Below the pieces are notes generated by a model. That model worked only from the letters and a program-made list of their open reading frames with translations. It had not been told where the DNA came from and ran no database searches. The position numbers and the translations under genes were made by a program. DNA of 64,000 nt. Source: Chamaelirium japonicum. Taxonomy: Eukaryota; Streptophyta; Magnoliopsida; Liliales; Melanthiaceae. Shown here in pieces: positions 56,861 through 64,000 of the stretch; position 1 is the stretch's first letter, and every line of letters begins with the position of its first letter. Where the stretch lies: positions 51,406,472-51,470,471 of the forward strand of contig OX393557.1 of NCBI GenBank assembly GCA_947650365.1, written 5' to 3'.

Positions 56861-57079
56861 AAGAACGCGCCGGCCAGGTTTTTTTGGGCTAGTGTTTTAG
56901 AGATGCCTCGGCACGCGGTAACTCATCCGTTCTGTCCGACACCCAACTGCACCTAGTTACTGTGCTCACTAGGGACTGCAGTCGGGCCCCAGTGATGACG
57001 TAACAGTTACCGCGTGCTCGCCCTTGATGAGAGAGGAGATTTTTTTTCTCTTGTGAAGTTTGTACAAGCAAATCAATAG

Positions 57080-57800
57080 GTTTGGATAACGTCGACTACC
57101 ACCCTCTTGGTTTTCTGACGAAACCAAGAGGTAGATTGTTGTTGATGCCGACGCACCCCCTCTCGGTTTTCTGACGAAACTGAGGGGTGGTGCTTGTTGA
57201 TACCGACACACACCCCCTCTCGGTTTTCTGACGAAACCGAGAGTTGTGCTGCTGACGGTGTGCCGTCACCCCCTCCCCACTCGGTTTTTATGCGAAACCG
57301 AGGGGGGAGCTGCTTGTTGATGCCGACACACACCCTCTCTCGGTTTTCTGACGAAACCGAGAGCTGTGCTGCTGATGGTGTGCCGTCACCCCTTCCTACT
57401 CGGTTTTTGTGCAAAACCGAGGGGGGGTTGCTTGTTGATGCCGACACACACCCCCTCTCGATTTTCTGACGAAACCGAGGGGTATGCTGCTGATGGTGTG
57501 CCGTCACCCCTTCCTACTCGGTTTTTGTGCGAAACCGAGGGGGGGGTTGCTCGTTGATGCCGACACACACCCCCTCTCGGTTTTCTGACGAAACCGAGGG
57601 GTATGCTGCTGATGGTGTGCCGTCACCCCTTCCTACTCGGTTTTTGTGCGAAACCGAGGGGGGTTGCTTGTTAATGCCGACACACACCCCCTCTTGGTTT
57701 TCTGACAAAACCGAGGGGTGTGCTGATGGTGTGCCGTCACCTCCTCCCCATTCGGTTTTTGTGCGAAACCGAGGGGGGGTTGCTTGTTGATGCCGACACC
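57080..57800. repeat. About 118-bp tandem array with two hairpins per unit (element D)
   Basis: Units recur at 57219, 57339, 57457, 57576 and 57693 (spacings 117-120). Each has stem CTCGGTTT/AAACCGAG around TCTGACG, and a second CTCGGTTT/AAACCGAG around TTGTGCG-like loops. Similar in period and hairpin content, but not in sequence, to the array of C. Confidence 0.9.
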
Positions 57801-57959
57801 CCCTTATTGGGGCTGCTAGAAGAGGCCAAAAAGTGTCGGTATTGAAAATAGTGTATTTTTCGAATTTCAGCCCTATTTGAAACCGACACTTTTTCGGTAA
57901 AACGCTGGTGCGCGGGGATGTTGGCGAGGGACAATGATATATTCAAGGGGGTTTCTTAG

Positions 57960-58473
57960 AGATAATCTAGGATGACGCCGCATGATGGCCAGCCGGTCTT
58001 CACCCAATGTATTACCGTACCTGGTTACTGCATTCACCAGGTACTACGGTCACGTGAGGGTGTTGACTTGGCCAGGATCAAGGAAGCACCATTTTATCCC
58101 GTGTTACCCACCGTCGACTGCACCAGTGTGGAGACACGCACTGACAGAGTCAGACCAACCACCCCCTGACCGGTTTGGAACCGTTAGTCGTCGAAAAAAG
58201 GTGATGGCCAGTGACAATCTGATGCTTGGACCTGAGTGACAAGACTACGCTTGGACTTCTGATCGAATGTCAATACGTCGGCGACGATGTATCGGACTTT
58301 GTCTTCGAATGCCAAGGGCTGGGCCTTGGGCTTGTAGAATGCCAAGGCGCTGGTCGCCTCGGACTTTGTCTTCGAGTGCCAAGGGTAGGGCCTTGGGCTT
58401 GTAGCATGTCAAAGCGGCGACGTCTGCCTTGGACTTATTCTCATCGCCTCAGATGAGTATAGTTGATAGTTTG
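57960..58473. repeat. Irregular repeat zone in D
   Basis: Two copies of TCGGACTTTGTCTTCGA-TGCCAAGGG...GGGCCTTGGGCTTGTAG lie at about 58290 and 58362. The rest up to 57960 shows no gene. Confidence 0.6.
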
Positions 58474-59222
58474 GCTTGACTTGGATTGTCCGGAGCATTT
58501 TTATCTGACTTTCGCCTTGAAAGGGCGTAGTTGAATTGCCTTCGAGCTTCCGACTCGAATGGGTAGAATCGAAGGTCTGTGGTTGACCTGGGTTGCCAGG
58601 AGCCTTTTTATCGGACTTTAGCCTCGAGAGGGCGTAGCCGAATTGCCTTCGAGCTTCCGACTTGAATGGGCTGAATCGAAGGTCTTTGGTTGACCTGGGT
58701 TGCCAGGAGCCTTTTTATCGGACTTTAGCCTTGAGAGGGCGTAGCCGAATTGCCTTCGAGCTTCCGACTTGAATGGGCGGAATCGAAGGTCTTTGGTTGA
58801 CCTGGGTTGCCAGGAGCCTTTTTATCGGACTTTAGCCTCGAGAGGGCATAGCCGAATTGCCTTCGAGCTTCCGACTTGAATGGGCGGAATCGAAGGTCTT
58901 TGGTTGACCTGGGTTGCCAGGAGCCTTTTTATCGGACTTTAGCCTCGAGAGGGCGTAGCCGAATTGCCTTCGAGCTTCCGACTTGAACGGGCGGAATCGA
59001 AGGTCTTTGGCTGACCTGGGTTGCCACGAGCCTTTTTATCGGACTTTAGCCTCGAAAAGGCGTAGCCGAATTGCCTTCGAGCTTCCGACTTGAATGGGCG
59101 GAATCGAAGGTCTTTGGTTGACCTGGGTTGCCAGGAGCCTTTTTATCAGACTTTAGTCTCGAGAAGGCGTAGCCGAATTGCCTTCGAGCTTCCGACTTGA
59201 ACGGCGGAATCGAACTTCGAGA
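58474..59222. repeat. 107-bp tandem array, about seven units (element D)
   Basis: GGTTGACCTGGGTTGCC recurs at 58581, 58688, 58795, 58902, 59009 and 59116, exactly every 107 bp. It starts shortly after the end of gag on the element strand, where pol would lie in an autonomous relative. Confidence 0.95.
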
Positions 59223-59363
59223 GATTTGATTTTGAGAAAAAAGAGACACTTTATTGATAGAACAAAGTTGCGGTTATATTTTTTTTTTTAGAGGTTGCCC
59301 CGCGGACGTTACGATTATGCATCCACGTGTTACATTGACCTTCTTTCTCCACTGCTACTGCCT

Positions 59364-61019
59364 TTACTTCTCTCGACCTGGTTCCTTGTTAGCGAGGTAG
59401 CCATCGAGCCGCCCTTCTTGGATCAGGTCTTCGATGTGATGCTTTAGCTTCCGACATGTAGAGGTTGGGTGGCCATGGCTGCGATGAAACTCACAGTAGG
59501 CTGTCGTATCTCCTGCCTGGTCAGAATTTGGAGGGAGAGGCTGTGGCCATTTGCAAAAGGGATCGTTCTGCAAGTAGGCAAAGATGTCTTCAATGGAGGT
59601 ATTCAACTCAGTGAATACCCTTTGCTCCCTTGGAGTTCGCCTCTTCTCTGCTGGAGGGGCTTTCGGATCTTCATTGTACCTTTTGGCCTGGGCCTTTTGG
59701 TCGGACGCAGCATGGGCAGACTTCTTGTAGTGTGCTTCATTCGGGGCTTCATCATCTTTCTTATGTCGGGAGTCATGAGACTCGCGGGGCTCGCGTAATC
59801 TTCTGACCCGCTGATTGTCTTCCACCTCTATCTCTCGCTGTACGCGCTTGAACATCGCTTCCAGGTTACTGGGAGGATGCCGGATGAAGTCGGTGTAGAC
59901 GTGGAGCTCTGGCCGGATAGCATTCTAGAATGCCAACATGATGGCCTCCTCATTATGGGACCGACCGGTGAGCTCAGAGTGCTCATTATGAAACCTCATC
60001 GTGAAGCTCCTTAGAGACTCATCGGAGCCCATCTTCAGCCGGTAGAGTGTATCCAGCTTCTTTTCCGGCTTTAAGTTTAGCCGGTAATGGTCCATGAAGA
60101 GTTCAGCCAATTCTTTAAATGCAGTCACCGTACCAGTAGGCAGTGTGTAGTACCAGTCGAGGGCAGGTCCCTCGAGGCTTCCCGCAAACATACGGCAAAG
60201 AACATGGTTCTCAAATTCGTAGGGTGTCAGGGCCTGCTTGTAGGCTAGGATATGGAGAGCAGGGTCTCCCTGGATGCAGTTGAACTTTGGTAGGTTCGGT
60301 GTTCGCCAACCCATAGGAAATGGTATTGCAAGAACCTTGGGATGCAGTGGTCCCACCGAGGTGATTAGTTGCCTACGGTCTTGATGGCGGCGTCCCACGT
60401 CGGCAGTATGTCTTAGTCGGTTGAGCAGCTTGCGGGCATCTGTTGCTTTCGTGTGCGAAGAGATAGAATGTCTAGTGGACCCTGTTGATTGAGGCGATCC
60501 TTCTCCGCGATAGTTGGGCGCACCGTTGACGTCGAGGCGATCCCACACCGTTTGCCTTGGTGCTTGTGTGGATACTTGACGCCTCTCGATACGTAGCACA
60601 TGTGATTCTTCAAGATGATGAATCACGGCGGGGCGAGTCCTTGGTTGGTCTTCATCGGCAGTTGGAGAGTTATGGGCCACAACCCCCGCTCTTTCAGCTA
60701 CCTTCTTTAGGGAATCCCTCTCTTGCTCGAGGGCTGCGTTCCTCTTGAGAAGGTTCAACAGCTGGAAATCAGCAGCCGAAATTTGGTATGTAGTTAGATT
60801 GTTGTCCCCTTGGGTGGCGTGCTCTTTGCCAGATCGACGCCTCGGGGATGACGGGCCTCGCCGATCGCTGTGCCCTTCTGGATGGCTGCCTTGCGGCCCC
60901 AGCCACTCCCGAACATTTCTTTGGTTGGTTGCAACCGAGACTTCTTGTTCTTCTTCGATCAGCATATCGTTTGTTCGTTCAGCACCCGCCTTTGGTGGGT
61001 TGGTACTGGCCTTCACCAT
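59364..61019 (-). pseudogene. Element D gag
   Basis: ATG at 61019 (MVKASTNPPKAG). One frame with a single stop, TAG near 59927-59925 where relatives have CAG, to the terminal stop at 59364. Shared with C: TYQISAADFQLLNLLKRNAA, FAGSLEGPALDWYYTLPTG, LNLKPEKKLDTLYRLKMGSD and zinc-like YCEFHRSHGHPTSTC. A frame continuing upstream of 61019 into the LTR is not needed. After KEPGREK the protein simply ends; no protease follows. The near-intact state suggests gag was kept while the rest was lost, or that this copy descends from a gag-only lineage. Confidence 0.88.
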
Positions 61020-61138
61020 TGAGCGTGTTGATGTCGGCGTGATGAAGGCGTTGAGGTTGATTTGGAGGAGGACTTGTGGCTCGTCACCACAAGCTGAATA
61101 GGAGTCGGTAGAGGTGTGGGTAAGACCTCTATCGATAT

Positions 61139-61156
61139 CCCACAGACGGCGCCAAA
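61139..61156 (-). other. Primer binding site of D
   Basis: TTTGGCGCCGTCTGTGGG on the minus strand, same as in C. Confidence 0.85.
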
Positions 61157-61159
61157 GAT

Positions 61160-61776
61160 TGTGGGGGGGAATTTCCGAGCCGCCTTGATCGAGAATCCCG
61201 CCCCCACAGCCTTGATTGAATTGGATTGTTTGCAGAGTTAGAGAGATGGGAGAATAGATAGAGAGAATAAAGAGCGATGACACAAAGATTGGTGACGGAG
61301 TTCGGTCTTACGACCTACGTCTCCGGGCGAGAGGTGCCACCTGATCTTCACTATAATTTGAATATAAAGGGTTGAGCGTTCTCTCGACAGGCCGAGAGAA
61401 GCTTCGTACAGTGGGGTTGCACGGAGCAACTAGAAGAGAACAAGGTGGGGAGAATAGAGGGCTCTCGCTCTGGCTCTGGATCCTCTCTTCCTCTGATCGA
61501 ATCACCAACCCCCTTCCTGGATGCCTTGGGGGTCCTTTTGTAGCGTAGGCACGTGCCCGATATGGCAGTGATGACGTGGCGATGATGACGTGGCACTGGT
61601 TCTGGGCCTCCTTGCTGGGCCCTTATTGGGCCGTTGTTCGGGCCCAATAAGGGGTAGGGCTTGATCTGCGAGCCTCGTAGAGTGGGCCCATGTGAGCCCA
61701 GGCGGGCTTACCCATTTGGGCCGTTGCGCGGGCCCATGCTGCTCTGATCTGGTCCGGTACAATTTTTGCACCCACA
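61160..61776 (-). repeat. Element D 5' LTR
   Basis: 617-bp partner of 54085-54701. AGAAT follows at 61777-61781. Confidence 0.95.
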
Positions 61777-61781
61777 AGAAT

Positions 61782-61892
61782 GACGGATAATTCTCATTAG
61801 GGCAATAGCCACAAATATATAGGCATCGTATATGTGTAGGGAATAATTATTGTACACCGAACTCATATATATAACCTATAATATACATTAAT
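61782..61892 (-). repeat. Partial LTR of Copia E (interrupted by D)
   Basis: AT-rich sequence between D and a purine tract that reads TTTGAGGGGGGGAT on the minus strand at about 61893-61906. Its left continuation should lie left of 54085, possibly including the GA repeat; I cannot fix its end. Confidence 0.5.
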
Positions 61893-61906
61893 ATCCCCCC
61901 CTCAAA

Positions 61907-64000
61907 CTCACGGTGGATCAAATACTAAGAGTTTGCTAATAAGGAACCACAAACGAAGAGAGGGTTGTGACTTCGTGAAAAAATCATTAATCTGCACTGT
62001 CGAGGACACATAGGGCAGAGAGATGGTCACAGGCTCGTATTGCAATATGGAGAAGTAACAATCGAGCTCAATGTGCTTTATCCACTCATGAAACACCAGA
62101 TTGCTGACAATCTGAACAACACACTTGTTGTCACAATGAAGAGCTGTAGGTCCAGAAGTATCAACGCCAAGATCCCCAAAGAAGATGTCGGAGATGAACA
62201 ATCTCCTTAGTAGTAGTGGTCATGGCACGAAACTCGGTCTCATTGCTAGGAGGGAAACAACCATCTGCTTCTTACTCTTCCAGGAGATAAGAAATTCACC
62301 AAGAAACAGAAAAAATCCAGTAGTCGAACGAGGAGTAGTCGGGTCACCAATCTAGTTAGCATCAGAATAGGCACAAAGAACCATAGAAGAGGTCGAGGAG
62401 AAAAAGATCAACCTGGTAATAGTGCTTCAAAGATACCTGAGAGCCCGTAGGAGAGCAGCATAGTGAGCCGAGTGAGGTGCATCCACGAACTGGCTAAGAA
62501 TACTAACTACATGAGCAATATCCAGCCTGCTGATGCAAAGATTAACTAGCTGACCAACTATCTCCTGATACTAGGTAAGATCTAAGTGGGGCTCACTATC
62601 AGCAGGACGTAGCTTCACATGAAGTGCAAGAGGAGTGGCAACCGTACGACAGTTAGATAATGCAACCCAACTAAGGATGTCAGCCGTGTAATTCTACTGA
62701 GAAAGCATAATCCCCCGAGCACCCCTAGCAGCCTCCAGGCCAAGAAAGTAACGTAGGGGATCAAGATCCTTCATCTAAAACTAACTCTGAAGATACTGCT
62801 AAAGAGAGACTAAGGCACCGGAGTCGTCACCTATAAGGATCATGTCATCGATATAGAGAAGGATGATGGCCCGGTCTTGGGAGGAAGCAGCACGAAATAG
62901 AGTGATCATGAAGCTCTCCACAAAGCTGATCTCACTAACTGCATGACGAAAACACTCATACCAGCCATGAGGTGCCTATTTGAATCCATAGATAGCCCGA
63001 CAAAGGCGATAGATGTATTGAGAAGGTGTGCTGAGACCAGGATAAGGCTGCATATAGACAACCTCAGAGAGATCACAGTGAATAAATATATTCTTTACAT
63101 CCATCTAAAGCAGAGATCAACCTCTAGTAGCAACAACAGCAAGGAGGGTCTGAATGGTGATCATCTGAGCCAACGGACAAAAGTCTAATCATAATCAATC
63201 ACATACTCCTGGGTGAAACCTCTAGTAACGAGACGGGCTTTATACTAATCAATGGAGCTATCGGAACGACGCTTGAACTTGAAGACCCACTTACAGCTGA
63301 TGGGCTCAACACCAGCAAGCAAAAGGACAACCTCTCATGTCTGAGTCTACTCGAAGGCCTAGAATTCCTCAATCATAGCATGCTTCCACACAGGGTACTA
63401 CAGTGCCTCTCTATAAGACTTGAGCTCTCTGTCTATATGAAGGAAGGTAAGGTAAGCAAAGAACTGAGGCGAGTAGGTAGTGATTGTAACAAAACCAAAA
63501 TAGTTAAAAAAGTAGCCAAATTGGTCGGTGATCGTGCTGGGGGTAGGGAGGAGGAGTGTTAGGATCCACATCCGGTAAAGGAGGGCTATTCGAAGTAGAC
63601 GGCATACCAAAAAAGTCTTGTCAGACGAAGGTATGACAGGCAATGGGTTAGGCTAATGACGACAAAAATATACTTGAGAAAAGGTTGAAACACGTGAAGA
63701 AGACGAAGGACCCAAGGGAGACGAGTGAGTCACAAGGGAAACATCATCTGAGAAGGAAAGAGGAGAATGACTCAAGCTAGGAGGAGGGGTTACCACTGTA
63801 ACAGGACGTAAGGGATCAAGAGCAGGGACAAAAGTAGTAGATGGAGAAGAAAAATAGGATATCGCAGGAGGAGCCTATCGAGACACTAAGGAGGGGGTTG
63901 TAGGAACCTCAAAGAAAGTAAGATCCTGAGACGTAGCAGAGTAATAGAGAATATCCTCGACAAAATAAACATGTCGAGAGATGCAAAGATAACAAACCAA
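61907..64000 (-). pseudogene. Copia element E pol relic, truncated by the window edge
   Basis: Minus-strand reading with many stops: ISCKWVFKFKRRSDSSID and YKARLVTRGFTQEYVIDYD (RT start) near 63180-63310, LYIDDMILIGDD (RT active site) near 62850, MKDLGSLRYFLGLEVARGA near 62750, YSDANWIGDPTTPRSTTGF (RNase H) near 62330, LHCDNKCVVQIVSNLVFHEW and KHIELDCYF near 62080, then the C-terminal DFFTKSQPSLR. The upstream serine/proline-rich region (63600-64000) is the integrase-RT linker. Sequence differs from B and F (Ivana/Ale-like rather than Tork-like, from memory). Long dead, by the number of stops. Confidence 0.85.

Larger units (their letters stand above)
54085..61776 (-). mobile_element. Element D: non-autonomous Tat-type Gypsy element
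   Basis: 7692 bp with TSD AGAAT at 54080-54084 and 61777-61781. On the minus strand: 5' LTR 61776-61160, primer site, gag (61019-59364), 107-bp array, mixed repeats, 118-bp hairpin array, captured CAF1 fragment, GC-rich and short-repeat DNA, purine tract, 3' LTR 54701-54085. No protease, RT or integrase is visible, so it must have been copied with proteins supplied by a relative; gag, primer site, purine tract and LTR ends match element C. LTRs differ at about 10 of 617 positions by eye, so it is older than C. Confidence 0.93.

Overview
This is plant nuclear DNA, almost certainly from a monocot: the captured host-gene fragments are strongly GC-rich at third codon positions, and the window is a stack of plant-specific LTR retrotransposons. 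I see no complete host gene, tRNA, rRNA or CRISPR array. The first 51 kb are one old Ty3/Gypsy element of the Tat type (element A, + strand, its 5' LTR lies left of the window) opened up by later insertions. Every junction can be placed to the base by a target-site duplication (TSD).

Layout. Element A is in four pieces: 1-2358 (gag), 25549-27414 (gag end, protease), 29539-35702 (RT, two RNases H, integrase, then an antisense gene) and 46927-about 50909 (start of the antisense gene, low-complexity DNA, 3' LTR). Into A went: (1) Copia element B, + strand, 2359-25548, TSD GCGAC; (2) a solo Copia LTR G, 27415-29538, TSD CCTAC; (3) Copia element F, minus strand, 35703-46926, TSD CAAAG. B's 3' LTR was itself hit by a young 13.4-kb Tat-type Gypsy element C (11136-24503, TSD GGCTG). 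F's gag gene was hit by a 1.2-kb non-autonomous hAT transposon (41728-42943, TSD TTAGGAAC) that carries a captured piece of a RING-type E3 ligase gene.

The right flank (50.9-64 kb) holds an ankyrin/BTB-type gene fragment, a TRIM miniature LTR element (51892-52167), a MITE (about 52536-52777), a Copia gag relic, a GA microsatellite, and a second non-autonomous Tat-type element D (minus strand, 54085-61776, TSD AGAAT). D encodes gag only, carries a captured fragment of a CAF1 (CCR4-NOT) deadenylase gene and long tandem arrays. It sits in the 3' end of a decayed Copia element E that runs off the right edge.

How the parts relate: F was a fully open Copia element (1321 codons once the hAT insertion and one TSD copy are removed), whereas B of the same broad lineage has seven in-frame stops. 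C has nearly identical LTRs and a gag-pro/pol junction made of one UAG in a tobamovirus-like readthrough context. Both A and C carry a spliced gene on the opposite strand between pol and the 3' LTR. The most interesting new signals are a 29-nt hairpin in the leaders of B and F supported by two compensatory base-pair changes, the UAG-CAA-UCA junction in C, the hairpin-bearing 118-bp arrays at equivalent places in C and D, and the three host-gene fragments.
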